This document shows positions 24,380-34,700 of a DNA stretch of 64,000 bases, piece after piece. The DNA lies in the NCBI GenBank assembly GCA_965227875.1, contig OZ245783.1:1116001-1180000 (forward strand). The letters run 5' to 3'. The first letter of the stretch is position 1. Each line of letters starts with the position of its first letter. This stretch comes from G965227875 sp965227875. GTDB taxonomy: Bacteria > Pseudomonadota > Alphaproteobacteria > Rhizobiales > JAJFHC01. Position numbers and translations under genes: made by a program. The notes under the pieces were generated by a model. The model did not search any database. It was not told the DNA's origin and saw only the letters and a program-made list of their open reading frames with translations.

Positions 24380-25198
24380 TTATGCGAGCCAGCGCTTGCG
24401 GCGCTTGTAGTGCTTGACGTCGCGGAACGACTTGCGGTCCGCCCCCGCGACGCCAAGATAGAATTCCTTGACGTCCTCGTTCTCCCTGAGCGACTTCGCC
24501 TCGCCGTCCATGACGACACGGCCGTTCTCCAGAATGTAGCCGTAGGTCGCGTATTTGAGCGCGACGTTGGTGTTCTGTTCCGCGAGCAGGAAACTCACCT
24601 GCTCGTGTTCGTTGAGCTTCTTGACGATCTCGAAGATTTCCTCGACGAGCTGCGGCGCGAGGCCCATGGACGGTTCGTCGAGAAGGATCATGTTCGGACG
24701 CGACATCAGCGCCCGGCCGATCGCCGTCATCTGCTGCTCGCCGCCCGATATGTACCCCGCAAGGCTCTGGCGTCGCTCGCGAAGGCGCGGGAAGTAGCCG
24801 TAGACCATCTCCAGGTCCTCGGCGATGGCCGCCCGTCCTTCCTTGCGCGTATAGGCACCCGTCAGGAGGTTTTCCTCGACCGTCAGGTGTTCGAAACAGT
24901 GCCGCCCCTCCATGACCTGGATGCAGCCGCGGCGGACGAGTTCGTTGGGCGTGAGTGAATCCACCCTGTCCTTCTTGAACTCGATATTGCCTTTCGTCAC
25001 CTCGCCGCGTTCCGCGCGCAGCAGGTTGGATACGGCTTTCAGGGTCGTCGTCTTGCCCGCGCCGTTGGCGCCGAGGAGGGCGACGATGCCCCCCTCGGGA
25101 ACCTGAAGGGAGACGCCCTTCAACACGAGGATCACGTGATCGTAGATGACCTCGATATTGTTGACCGACAGAACCGGTGTCTTTACCGCTTCGTTCAC
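24380..25198 (-). CDS. Liv-type ABC transporter ATP-binding protein (LivF-like)
   Basis: One of the two ATPases of the hydrophobic amino acid transporter class importer; cytosolic face. The 272-aa product has Walker A GANGAGKTTT, the signature YISGGEQQM, Walker B MILLDEPSMGL and the H-loop region LLAEQN. The C-terminal tail (about 240-272, FRDVKHYKRRKRWLA) is longer and more basic than usual. Gap to the binding-protein gene is 35 bases. See the other Liv genes for context. Confidence 0.9.
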   Translation of the reverse strand: MNEAVKTPVLSVNNIEVIYDHVILVLKGVSLQVPEGGIVALLGANGAGKTTTLKAVSNLLRAERGEVTKGNIEFKKDRVDSLTPNELVRRGCIQVMEGRHCFEHLTVEENLLTGAYTRKEGRAAIAEDLEMVYGYFPRLRERRQSLAGYISGGEQQMTAIGRALMSRPNMILLDEPSMGLAPQLVEEIFEIVKKLNEHEQVSFLLAEQNTNVALKYATYGYILENGRVVMDGEAKSLRENEDVKEFYLGVAGADRKSFRDVKHYKRRKRWLA

Positions 25199-25233
25199 GG
25201 GCGTCTCCCCTTCCTATCGTTGTCCGTCAGGAC

Positions 25234-26544
25234 TTACTTGCATTCCTGGGTTTCCCACCCGGGCTTGTCCGAGACGTACTTGTCCGCGGCATCGACCAGA
25301 AGCGGACGGACCACGTCCTTCATCGGCTCGATCCAGTCCGAAGACTTCTGCCATGTCTTGCCGTCCCATTGCTGGATATAGATCGCATGGGCGCCGGCAT
25401 GATCGTCACAGGTGACCTTCATCGGATTGGCGAAGCCTTCGAGACCGATCTCCTTGAGGCGATCGGCGGAGAGGTCGAGATTCTCGAGGCCGACACGCAT
25501 CTCGACGCCGGTAATCGCCTTCTTCCCGGTCTTTTCCTGCGCCGTACGGATGGCTTCGGCGACCACCACGGCGTTCATGACGCCTCGGTTGTAGAGGTTC
25601 TCACCGACCTTGTCCTTGCCGTCGACCTGGCTTTTGCCGGTGTCAACCACATGCTTGATGATGTCCTGCAGAGCCGGATAGTCCGCGCCCGTGCCGTGGA
25701 AGTTGGCCGACTTGTAGCCCTTCGCGCCGGCACCGGCCGGACGCGCGTCGTCGTCACTGCCCGACCACCAGACGCCGACGAACTTGTCCATCGGGAACCG
25801 GATCTTCGCGGCTTCCTTGATGGCCGTCGGGTTCATCGCCCCCCAGCCCCACATGATCATCCAGTCGGGACGTTCCTTGCGGACCTGCAGCCAGTGCGAG
25901 GACTGGTTCTGCATTTCCTTCACGCCCACCGGAATCTTCAGGAGCTCGAAGCCCATGTCCTTGGACAGCTGCTCAAGCAGCGGGATCGGCTCACGGCCGT
26001 ACCCGACGTCGAGATAGATGAAGCCGACCTTCTTGCCCTTGATGCCGCCGTTGGAGTCGATATAGCGCACGATCGCCGACGCCTGGCTCCAGTAGGTGGC
26101 GGGGACGTTGAAGACCCACGGGAACTTCTCGCCCACCGCGGCGGCCGAAAGGCCATAGCCCATGGACAGCACGGGGATCTTGTCGACCGGTGCCTTGGGG
26201 ATGAGCTGGAGCGTGATGCCCGTCGAGTACGGATTGTAGACGATCGCGCCCTTGCCCTTGGTGCCTTCGTAGCACTCCACGCCTTTCTGGGCGTTGTAGC
26301 CGGTTTCGCATTCCTCGATGTTGAGCTTGACCCCGCCAATGCCGCCGTCGCGTTCGTTGAGCATGGTGAAATAGTCATGCATGCCGTTGGCGATCGGGAT
26401 GCCCGAGCCCGCGAACGGACCGGTCCGGTAGGTCAGGAGGGGAAGGTAGATTTCCTCGGCCTGTACGGCGCTCGGCGTCGCCGCCATCGCCCCGCCCAGC
26501 ATTACCGCCGCGGCGGCGCCGACCGATAGTTTCTTGAGGTTCAT
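25234..26544 (-). CDS. Liv-type ABC transporter periplasmic substrate-binding protein
   Basis: Captures the ligand in the periplasm for the Liv-like permease; Peripla_BP_6 family. The product is 436 aa with a signal peptide (MNLKKLSVGAAAAVMLGGAM, cleavage near VQA-EE). The fold starts IYLPLLTYRTGPFAGSGIPIANG. ATG at 26544 has GGAGG 10 bases ahead; the longer open frame is discounted. Placing the binding-protein gene after both permeases and before LivF, with a CoA ligase at each end, resembles clusters thought to import aromatic or aliphatic carboxylates rather than amino acids. Ligand not known. Confidence 0.9.
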   Translation of the reverse strand: MNLKKLSVGAAAAVMLGGAMAATPSAVQAEEIYLPLLTYRTGPFAGSGIPIANGMHDYFTMLNERDGGIGGVKLNIEECETGYNAQKGVECYEGTKGKGAIVYNPYSTGITLQLIPKAPVDKIPVLSMGYGLSAAAVGEKFPWVFNVPATYWSQASAIVRYIDSNGGIKGKKVGFIYLDVGYGREPIPLLEQLSKDMGFELLKIPVGVKEMQNQSSHWLQVRKERPDWMIMWGWGAMNPTAIKEAAKIRFPMDKFVGVWWSGSDDDARPAGAGAKGYKSANFHGTGADYPALQDIIKHVVDTGKSQVDGKDKVGENLYNRGVMNAVVVAEAIRTAQEKTGKKAITGVEMRVGLENLDLSADRLKEIGLEGFANPMKVTCDDHAGAHAIYIQQWDGKTWQKSSDWIEPMKDVVRPLLVDAADKYVSDKPGWETQECK

Positions 26545-26652
26545 TTTGTTTCCTCCGCTGTTGAACAATACGCCGTGAATACTCCCTGGAAACACGACGC
26601 AATTCGCCATTTCTTTGTCACGTCTCGCATTTTTCCATGCGGCGTTGCCGGA

Positions 26653-26680
26653 ATGGTAGCACCGGGACCTGAAATGACAA
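26653..26680 (-). promoter_or_regulatory. Candidate sigma-70 promoter for the binding-protein gene
   Basis: TTGTCA and TACCAT with 16 bases between, in the 174-bp gap after the livM-type gene. An internal promoter would give extra transcript for the abundantly needed binding protein. Only a pattern match. Confidence 0.3.
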
Positions 26681-26718
26681 ACCTCTCTCCAATTCGTCCT
26701 TACCGTGTCCGGACCCCG

Positions 26719-27795
26719 TCAATAGGGGAACGGCCATCGCCTGAGCTTCTCCTTGGTGACGCGCCAGAGTTGCGCGAAACCGTGCGGTTCGAGAATGAGG
26801 AAAAGAATGATGAGCGCCCCGATGATCATGAAGTTGAGATGCTCCACGGTCGCCGCCGAGACCGAGAAACCGAGCATCTCCGGCGCGGACCGCAGGAAGA
26901 TCGGCATGAGCCAGATGAAGGCCGCGCCGAGGAAGGATCCGAGCAGGCTGCCAAGTCCGCCGATGATCACCATGAACAGGATGAGGAACGAGTGGTTGAT
27001 GTCGAAGCTCTCGACCTCCGCCGCGCCAAGCCACAGGAAGACCATCAGCGCACCGGACACGCCGCAATAGTAGGAGCTGACCGCGAAGGCGCTGAGCTTG
27101 GCCGGCAGCAACCGTATCCCCATGAGCTCGGCTGCGATGTCCCGGTCCCGCACCGCCATCCAGTTGCGGCCATAGCGCCCGCGCACGAGGTTCGAGGCGA
27201 TCCATGTCAGCACGACAACGATGGTCAGCACCACGAGATAGCGATCGGAGGACGTCGCGGTCGGCCCGGTGACGGCGATGCCGAACACCTCGCGGGTCGG
27301 CACTTCGATCGCGCCCGAGTCGTTGTAGTTGTAGAGCCAGGCGATGCGTCCGAAAGCCCATTCGAGAAAGAACTGCGAGGCGAGCGTCGCGACCGCCAGG
27401 TAGAAGCCCTTGATCCGGAGTGACGGCAGGCCGAAGAACACCCCGACGGCGGCCGAAACGAAGCCCGAGAGCAGGATGGCCACGATGACATTCATGTCCG
27501 GGTAGATCGACACCAGCTTGTAGCAGGCATAGGCTCCCACGCCCATGAACCCGCCGGTGCCGAGCGAAAGCTGGCCCGCATACCCCGTCAGGATGTTGAG
27601 GCCGATGGTCGCCAGCGAGAAGATCAGGAAGGGAATCAGGACCGAGTTCAGCCAGAAATCATTGGCGGCCCAAGGCAGGACGCCAAACGCGATGACCAGC
27701 AGGGCGATGATCCCGAAACGGTCCTGCCGGATCGGGAACACGGCCTGGTCGGCGCTGTAGGTGGTCTTGAACTGACCGGCTTCACGGTAAAGCAT
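26719..27795 (-). CDS. Liv-type ABC transporter permease (LivM-like)
   Basis: Inner-membrane permease, 358 aa, about nine to ten hydrophobic segments. The family core is NILTGYAGQLSLGTGGFMGVGAYA and, later, RDRDIAAELMGIRLLPAKLSAFAVSSYYCGVSGAL, the EAA-like ATPase-contact loop. Start ATG is 12 bases after the LivH-like gene. It forms the transmembrane heterodimer with that protein. Confidence 0.92.
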   Translation of the reverse strand: MLYREAGQFKTTYSADQAVFPIRQDRFGIIALLVIAFGVLPWAANDFWLNSVLIPFLIFSLATIGLNILTGYAGQLSLGTGGFMGVGAYACYKLVSIYPDMNVIVAILLSGFVSAAVGVFFGLPSLRIKGFYLAVATLASQFFLEWAFGRIAWLYNYNDSGAIEVPTREVFGIAVTGPTATSSDRYLVVLTIVVVLTWIASNLVRGRYGRNWMAVRDRDIAAELMGIRLLPAKLSAFAVSSYYCGVSGALMVFLWLGAAEVESFDINHSFLILFMVIIGGLGSLLGSFLGAAFIWLMPIFLRSAPEMLGFSVSAATVEHLNFMIIGALIILFLILEPHGFAQLWRVTKEKLRRWPFPY

Positions 27796-27807
27796 GGGCC
27801 TTTTCTC

Positions 27808-28767
27808 CTACACGCGTTCGATGATCTTTTCGCCGAACAGGCCCTGTGGCCGGAACAGCAGGAACAGCAGCGCGATCACGTAGGCGAGCCAGCCCTCGAT
27901 GCCGCCGCCCACAAGGGGTCCCCAGTAGACCTCGCCGATCTTTTCGCCGATGCCGATGATCAGGCCGCCGACGATGGCGCCCGGGATCGACGTGAACCCG
28001 CCGAGGATCAGCACCGGCAGCGCCTTCAGCGCCACGATGGCGAGGCTGAAGCTCACGTCCGAACGCGCCCCCCACATTATGCCGGTCGCCAGTGCGACGA
28101 TGCCCGCGGCGAACCACACGATCACCCAGATCTGGTTGAGTGAAATACCGACCGACAACGCCGCCTGGTGGTCGTCGGCCACGGCTCTGAGCGCTCGCCC
28201 GATCTTCGTCTTGCTGAAGAAGATGCCGAGCCCGGCCACCATCAGCAGGGCGATGACGGCCGCCGACAGGTCGATCTGCTGGATGCTGACGATGCCGCCG
28301 AGAATCTCGAAGTCGAACACGCCCGTGGGCAGGAACAGCTCTTCCGTGATCATCGTCTTGGGCTCCCCGCCGAAGACGAATTCGCCAAAACCGATGAGGA
28401 AGTAGTTCAGACCGATCGTCGCCATGAAGAGGATGATGTCTTCCTGGTTCACAAGCGGCCGCAGCACCAGCCGCTCGACCAGGAAGGCCAGCGCGAACAT
28501 GATGCCGATGCACATGAGCAAGGCGACGAACGCGGGCACGCCGGCCGCGTAGAGGCCGACGATCGACAGCGCGCCGAACACGACCATGATGCCCTGGGCG
28601 AAGTTGAACACGCCCGATGCCTTGAAGATGAGAACGAACCCGAGCGCAATCAGCGAGTAGAGAACGCCGGACACGAAGCCTTCCCACAGGACCTGCACGA
28701 AGAAGTCCGGCAGGCTGGCCATCTCCACGAACGGACCGATGAAGACCATATAGAGAAATTCACCCAT
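27808..28767 (-). CDS. Liv-type ABC transporter permease (LivH-like)
   Basis: Inner-membrane permease, 319 aa, with eight or so membrane segments. Family motifs are SLIALGFVLIFKASGVFNFAQG near residue 40 and RAVADDHQAALSVGISLNQ, the cytoplasmic loop contacting the ATPases. The C-terminus carries PQGLFGEKIIERV, typical of LivH-type proteins. It lies between the livG-like (18 bp) and livM-like (12 bp) genes. Confidence 0.92.
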   Translation of the reverse strand: MGEFLYMVFIGPFVEMASLPDFFVQVLWEGFVSGVLYSLIALGFVLIFKASGVFNFAQGIMVVFGALSIVGLYAAGVPAFVALLMCIGIMFALAFLVERLVLRPLVNQEDIILFMATIGLNYFLIGFGEFVFGGEPKTMITEELFLPTGVFDFEILGGIVSIQQIDLSAAVIALLMVAGLGIFFSKTKIGRALRAVADDHQAALSVGISLNQIWVIVWFAAGIVALATGIMWGARSDVSFSLAIVALKALPVLILGGFTSIPGAIVGGLIIGIGEKIGEVYWGPLVGGGIEGWLAYVIALLFLLFRPQGLFGEKIIERV

Positions 28768-28785
28768 GCTGCTGCCTCATCCCGC

Positions 28786-29586
28786 TCAGTGACTCACGCC
28801 CAGATAGGCGTCGATAACGTCCTGGTTCGAGCTCACCTCCTCCGGCGTCCCGTCGGCGATCTTGCTGCCGTAATCGAGAACGACCACCCGCGAGGAGAGG
28901 TCCATCACCACGCCCATGTCGTGCTCGATGAGCGCGATCGTGGTTCCGAACTGGTCGTTGACGTCGAGAATGAAGCGCGACATGTCCTCCTTCTCTTCCA
29001 GGTTCATGCCCGCCATCGGCTCGTCCAGAAGCAGGAGTTCCGGCTCCATGGCGAGTGCGCGGCCGAGCTCGACGCGCTTCTGCAGGCCGTAGGGCAGGCG
29101 CCCGACGGGGGTCCTCCTGATATGCGGGATTTCCAGGAAGTCGATGATGTGTTCGACGAACTCCCTGTGCTCCTCTTCCTCCTTCTCGGCCGGCCCGAAG
29201 CGGAAGACATGCCAGAACATGTTCCGTTTCATCTTCAGCGAGCGCCCGGTCATGATGTTGTCGAGCGTGCTCATCCCGCGGAAGAGCGCGACGTTCTGGA
29301 ACGTGCGCGCGATGCCCGATGCAGCGGCCTGGTGGGGCTTGATCTGGCGGCGCTTGTAGCCCCGGAACGAAACCGTGCCTTCCTGCGGATGATAGAACCC
29401 GTTGATCACGTTGAGCATCGAGGTCTTGCCCGCGCCGTTGGGCCCGATAATGGCGCGGATCTCGCCCTTCAGGATGTCGAAGCTCACGTCGGTGATGGCT
29501 TTGACGCCGCCGAAGGAAAGGGACACGTTCGACACGTCGAGCAGGACTTCGCCCGGCGCGACATTGGACTCCACCACCTTGATCAT
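28786..29586 (-). CDS. Liv-type ABC transporter ATP-binding protein (LivG-like)
   Basis: Second ATPase of the importer, 266 aa. Walker A is GPNGAGKTSML, Walker B LLLDEPMAGMNLEEKE, and the H-loop IEHDMG. The signature is degenerate: LPYGLQKRVELGRAL, as is common in LivG. Its ATG overlaps the stop of the upstream acyl-CoA ligase gene (ATGA), so ligase and transporter are translationally coupled. That is strong evidence that they handle the same compound. Confidence 0.92.
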   Translation of the reverse strand: MIKVVESNVAPGEVLLDVSNVSLSFGGVKAITDVSFDILKGEIRAIIGPNGAGKTSMLNVINGFYHPQEGTVSFRGYKRRQIKPHQAAASGIARTFQNVALFRGMSTLDNIMTGRSLKMKRNMFWHVFRFGPAEKEEEEHREFVEHIIDFLEIPHIRRTPVGRLPYGLQKRVELGRALAMEPELLLLDEPMAGMNLEEKEDMSRFILDVNDQFGTTIALIEHDMGVVMDLSSRVVVLDYGSKIADGTPEEVSSNQDVIDAYLGVSH

Positions 29587-31568
29587 TCAGCCGCCTCCGG
29601 CAGCGGTGTGGCGACCGCATGGGGTTTCATGTCGCGAATCTCGACGTTTCCTTCGATCGTGCCGCGACGGCCGTCCTCGAACGTCACCTCGGTCTTGATG
29701 TGCTCTCTCGTCCTGCTCCGGTCATACAGCGCATCGATCAGCGCGCCGTAGCGTTCCGTCACCAGCGACCGGCGCACCTTGTTGGTTCTCGTGATCTCGC
29801 CGTCGTCGGGATCGAGTTCCTTGTGCAGGATGAGGAAGCGCTGGATCTGGGCACCGGCGACCCTCTCCTCGCGGGAAAGCTCCGCGTTCACCTCGTCCAC
29901 GTTCTTCTCGATCATCCCGTACACGTCCGGATGCGCGGCCAGTTCCTGGTAGCTCGCGTAGACGACGTTGTTGCGCTCCGCCCAGGATCCGACGGCCGTC
30001 AGGTCGATATTGATGAAGCACGTCACGTAGTCCCGGTCGTGACCGAAGGCTACGGCTTCGCGGATGTTGGGGTAGAACTTGAGCTTGTTCTCGATGTACT
30101 TGGGCGGAAACAGGGTCCCGTCGTTCAGCCGGCCCACGTCCTTGGCGCGATCGATGATCTTGAGGTGACCGTGTTCGTCGAAGAACCCGGCATCGCCGGA
30201 ATGCACCCAGCCGTCGGGCGTTTTCGTCTCGCTGGTGGCGTCGGGGTTCTTGAAATACTCCCTGAAGACACCGGGCGACCGGTAGAGCACCTCGCCGCTG
30301 TCGTCGATCTTGATCTCGATCTGGTCGAGCGGCTTGCCGACCGTGTCGGCGTAGATTTCCGCATCGGGCTGGTTGGTGATGTAGACCGCCGCCTCCGTCT
30401 GGCCGTACAGCTGCTTGAGGTTCATGCCGAGCGCGCGGTAGAAGCGGAAGATCTCGGGGCCGATCGCCTCGCCGGCCGTATAGGCCACCCGGACCTTCGA
30501 AAGCCCGAACAGGTTCTTCAGCGGGGCGTAGACGAAAAAGTCCCCGAGCATGTATTTCAGCCGCGCCGTTAACGGCACGGATTCGCCGTTGAGAATCTTC
30601 TCGCCCCACTCCCGCGCCACGCCGAGAAAATAGTCGAACATCTTCTTCTTCAGCGGGCTCGCGTCCTCCATGCGCACCATGGTTTCGGTGATCAGGGCTT
30701 CGTAGACGCGCGGCGGCGCAAAGGCGTAGGTGGTCCCGATTTCCCGGCGGTTCTCGATCACCGTGTCTCGGCTTTCCGGACAGTTCACGCAATACCCGGC
30801 CAGGATCGACTGGGCGTAGGAGAACACGTGGTCGCCCACCCAGGCCATCGGCAGATAGGCCACGGTTTCCTCGTTCTCGTCGAGATTGTCGAAACCGTTG
30901 GCCACCTCCGCCGCCCAGACGCAGTTCGCCATGGTGAGCACGACGCCCTTCGGCTTTCCGGTTGTGCCCGAGGTGTAGAGGATGATGGCGATGTCTTCGG
31001 GGCCGCCCTTGGCGACTTCGCCCAGCCAACGGTCCATCAGGCCTGCGTCGCCCTCCACGGCCTTGCGGCCCAGGTCCTGGACCGCTTCGAAGGACTTCAG
31101 GCCTTCGACCTTGTAGTCCTTGAGGCCGCGATCGTCGTCATAGACGATGTTGCGGATGCCCTTGTAGGTCTCACCGATTTCGAGAAGCTTGTCGACCTGC
31201 TCCTGGTCCTCGACCACCGCCATCACCGCGTCGGCGTGCTCGAGAACGAAGCCCATCTCTTCGGCAACCGAGTCCTGGTAGACCGGGACGGGGATCGCCC
31301 CCAGCGCCTGCGCGGCCGCCATCGACCAGTACAGGCGCGGCCGGTTGTCGCCGACGATGGCAACCATCTCGCCGCGCTTGAGCCCCAGTTCCATCAAACC
31401 GATGGAAAAGGCCCGCACTTCATCCAGCACGTCGGCCCATGTCCAGACCTGCCAGATGCCCAGGTCCTTTTCACGAATGGCCGGACGATCTGCGTAAATC
31501 TTTGCGTTTCTGAGCAGCAGCTTCGGAAACGTATCGTCGGTCCCGACGGACGACGTCCCAGTCCCCAC
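29583..31568 (-). CDS. AMP-dependent long-chain acyl-CoA synthetase-like ligase (FadD15 type)
   Basis: Activates a carboxylate to its CoA thioester; 661 aa. The AMP/ATP P-loop is LYTSGTTGKPKGV, the second core motif is YGQTEAAVYI, and the ribose/hinge region is HSGDAGFFDEHGHLKIIDRAKDVG, with GTLFPPKYIENKLK carrying C-terminal contacts. It belongs to the long, AMP-binding FadD15/FAA1-like subgroup, clearly different from the PaaK-like ligase at the other end of this operon. The start is GTG at 31568 with GGGGAGGGA ahead. First gene of the seven-gene unit. A TTGACA-like -35 lies at 31708-31713, with a poor -10. Confidence 0.9.
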   Translation of the reverse strand: MGTGTSSVGTDDTFPKLLLRNAKIYADRPAIREKDLGIWQVWTWADVLDEVRAFSIGLMELGLKRGEMVAIVGDNRPRLYWSMAAAQALGAIPVPVYQDSVAEEMGFVLEHADAVMAVVEDQEQVDKLLEIGETYKGIRNIVYDDDRGLKDYKVEGLKSFEAVQDLGRKAVEGDAGLMDRWLGEVAKGGPEDIAIILYTSGTTGKPKGVVLTMANCVWAAEVANGFDNLDENEETVAYLPMAWVGDHVFSYAQSILAGYCVNCPESRDTVIENRREIGTTYAFAPPRVYEALITETMVRMEDASPLKKKMFDYFLGVAREWGEKILNGESVPLTARLKYMLGDFFVYAPLKNLFGLSKVRVAYTAGEAIGPEIFRFYRALGMNLKQLYGQTEAAVYITNQPDAEIYADTVGKPLDQIEIKIDDSGEVLYRSPGVFREYFKNPDATSETKTPDGWVHSGDAGFFDEHGHLKIIDRAKDVGRLNDGTLFPPKYIENKLKFYPNIREAVAFGHDRDYVTCFINIDLTAVGSWAERNNVVYASYQELAAHPDVYGMIEKNVDEVNAELSREERVAGAQIQRFLILHKELDPDDGEITRTNKVRRSLVTERYGALIDALYDRSRTREHIKTEVTFEDGRRGTIEGNVEIRDMKPHAVATPLPEAAE

Positions 31569-31773
31569 GGATCCCTCCCCGTCTTCACTCCCGCCGGCAC
31601 GGAATTTGTCCGGAACCGGCCTGCACTGTTGCGAGCGGTTTTCCGCTTCGCGTCGTTATTGGCCCGAAAGCAGTTCTTGTATGCGATGCTGCATTGTCAC
31701 GGGGCGTTGTCAATTAGCATAACGCACGATACCCAACAACACTCCTTGTCGAACACGCGTGGTCACGTTTGGT

Positions 31774-34700
31774 TCAGGCGACGGCACGCTCTCCTGTCGG
31801 CTGCGCTTTCAGGCGTTCGAGCAGCTCGGCTTCCTCGCGCTTGGCCGCCTCGAGATTGGCCATCTTGACCGGCCCGTACCCCCGGATCATCTCGGGTATG
31901 GCGGCGATCTCGACGACGGTCGCGTGATTGCGGCGGTCGAGGCTCTCCACGAGTTCGCCGATGAGGCGTTCGTAATCCTTCACGAGCTGGCGTTCGCGCC
32001 GGCGTTCCGCGCTGTAACCGAACGGATCGAGCCAGGAGCCCCGCAGCCCACGCATGGCCGCAAGCACATGAAACGCCTTCATCATCCACGGTCCGAAACG
32101 CATCTTCGCCGGGCGGCCCGTGCGCTCGTCGGTCCGCGAAAGCAGCGGCGGGGCGAGATTGAACTCGAACGAGTACCGCCCCGTGAACGTCTGGGCGACC
32201 TGGCGCGCAAACGACCCGTCGGTATAGAGCCGCGCCACCTCGTATTCGTCCTTGTAGGCCATCAGCTTGAAGAAGTTCCGGGCGACCGCCTGTGACAGTT
32301 CCGACTTTCCGGGTGTGAGTTTCCGCTCCGCATCGCGAACCTTGTCGACCAGGGCCTTGTAGCGCATGGCATAACGCGTGCTCTGGTAGTCGACGAGGAA
32401 GTCCATGCGCCGCGCGATGACCTCGCCCAGGTCCTTCGACTTCTCGTGCGTGGGCGCTTCCTCCACCGCGGAGTCGATCTGCGATTCGACCCTCGCGAGA
32501 TCGTGGGCGGCCCGCCGGCCCCACAGGAAGGCGCGCTTGTTCATCTCGACGGAGACGCCGTTGAGCTCGATCGCCTTTTCCAGCGCCTCCGAGGACACCG
32601 GCACGAGCCCCTTCTGATACGCGAAGCCCAGCATGAAGAGATTGGTGGCGATGGAGTTGCCCGTCAGGGCCGTGGCGATCCGCGTGGCCTCGATCGGCGA
32701 GACCTTCTGGGCGCCGGCCCGCGCCTCGATGGCCAGCAGGAGTTCCTTCGACGGAAGCTGGTAGTCGGCATTCTGGGCGAAGTCGGCCGGCATGGTTTCA
32801 TGGGAGTTCACCACTACCCGGCTGCGCTCGGAATTCACCGTGGCGAGCACCTTCTCGGAGGCGGCCACCACCATGTCGCACCCCAGAACGAGGTCCGCCC
32901 CGCCGCTGGCCACGCGGATCGTCTGGATGTCCTTCGGCGTCGCCGCGACCTTGAGATGGGCGACAACGGACCCGCCCTTCTGCGCGAGCCCCGCCATGTC
33001 GATGATGCCGCATCCCTTGCCCTCGAGATGGGCGGCCATGCCGACCAGGGCCCCGATGGTGACGACCCCCGTGCCCCCGATGCCCGTGACGACGATGCTG
33101 TAGGGCTTTTCGAGCGCCGGCAGTTTCGGGTCCGGCAGCACGGCGAACACGTCCGCCGGGACGCCGCCCGTTCCGGCCGCCGGAATGCCCTTGCGCAGTT
33201 CACCGCCCTTGATGGTCACGAAACTCGGGCAGAAACCCTTGAGGCAGGAATAGTCCTTGTTGCACGCCGACTGGTCGATCTGGCGCTTGCGGCCGAACTC
33301 GGTCTCCACGGGCGTGATGGCGACACAGTTCGACTGTACGCCGCAATCGCCGCAGCCTTCGCAGACCAGCTCGTTGATCATGATCCGCTTGGCCGGGTCG
33401 GGGAATTGCCCGCGCTTGCGGCGGCGGCGCTTCTCGGCGGCGCAGGTCTGGTCGTAGATGATGACGGAGACGCCGCCGACGTTTTCCATCTCCTTCTGGA
33501 TGCGATCGAGCTCGTCGCGATGGGCGACCTCCGTCGCGAAGGGAAAGTTGACGTCGGGGGGATATTTCAGCGGCTCGTCGGACACCACCGCGAGATGCTG
33601 GACGCCCTCGGCCGCAACCTGGCGGGCGATCTCGGGCACCGTCAGGCCGCCCTCGTGGCGCTGGCCGCCCGTCATCGCGACCGCGTCGTTGTAGAGGATC
33701 TTGTAGGTGATGTTCACGCCGGCCGCCAGTGCCGCGCGGATCGCCAGGCTGCCCGAGTGGTTGTAGGTGCCGTCCCCGAGATTCTGGAAGACATGCTTGC
33801 GTTTGGAGAACGGCGCCTCGCCAATCCAGTTCGCGCCCTCCCCGCCCATGTGGGTAAAGCCTTCGGTGTTCCGGCCCGGAACGAGCTGGACCATCCAGTG
33901 ACAGCCGATGCCGGCATATCCGCGGCTGCCGTCCGGCACCACCGTCGAGGTGTTGTGCGGGCAGCCGGCGCAGAAATAGGGTTTGCGGTCCGCGATCTGG
34001 GGCAGGTTGGAGGCGGATGCGCGCGACGTCGACAGGGCGTCGGCCTTTTCCTTCAGGCCGGGATGGTCCGTGCGCTCCAGGATGCGCCGGGCGATCGCCA
34101 CCGCGATCTGGTTGGGCTCGAGCGCCGCCTTGGCCGGGAACAGCACCGCGTCGTTCTCGTCCTTCTTGCCGATGATGGCCGGTGCGTCCGGACGTCCGTA
34201 GAGCTGCTCGCGGATCTGCGTCTCCATGAGCGAGCGCTTCTCTTCCACCACGATGATGAGGTCGAGACCTTCGGCGAAGCGGTCGAGACCCTCCGGCTCC
34301 AGCGGCCAGGGCATGCCGACCTTGTAGAGCCGCAGCCCGATCTGCGAAGCAGCGACTTCATCGATGCCGAGATCGTCGAGCGCCTGGCGCACGTCGAGAT
34401 AGCTCTTGCCGGTGGACACGATCCCGATCTTCGGCGCCTGGCCTCCGGCCATAACGATGCGGTCGATCCTGTTGGCACGGGCAAAGGCCGTCACGGCGAA
34501 ACGCTTGTGATCGTGAAGCCGGGCCTCGGCCGCAAGCGCCGTGTCGAATGGCCGGATGTTGAGGCCGCCGGACGGCATGGTGAAGTCGTCGGGTTCGACG
34601 ATCTCGACGCGGTCCAGCGACCCGTCGACGATCGCCGTCGACTCGATCGTGTCCTTGACGCACTTGAGCCCGACCCAGCAGCCCGAATAACGCGAGAGCG

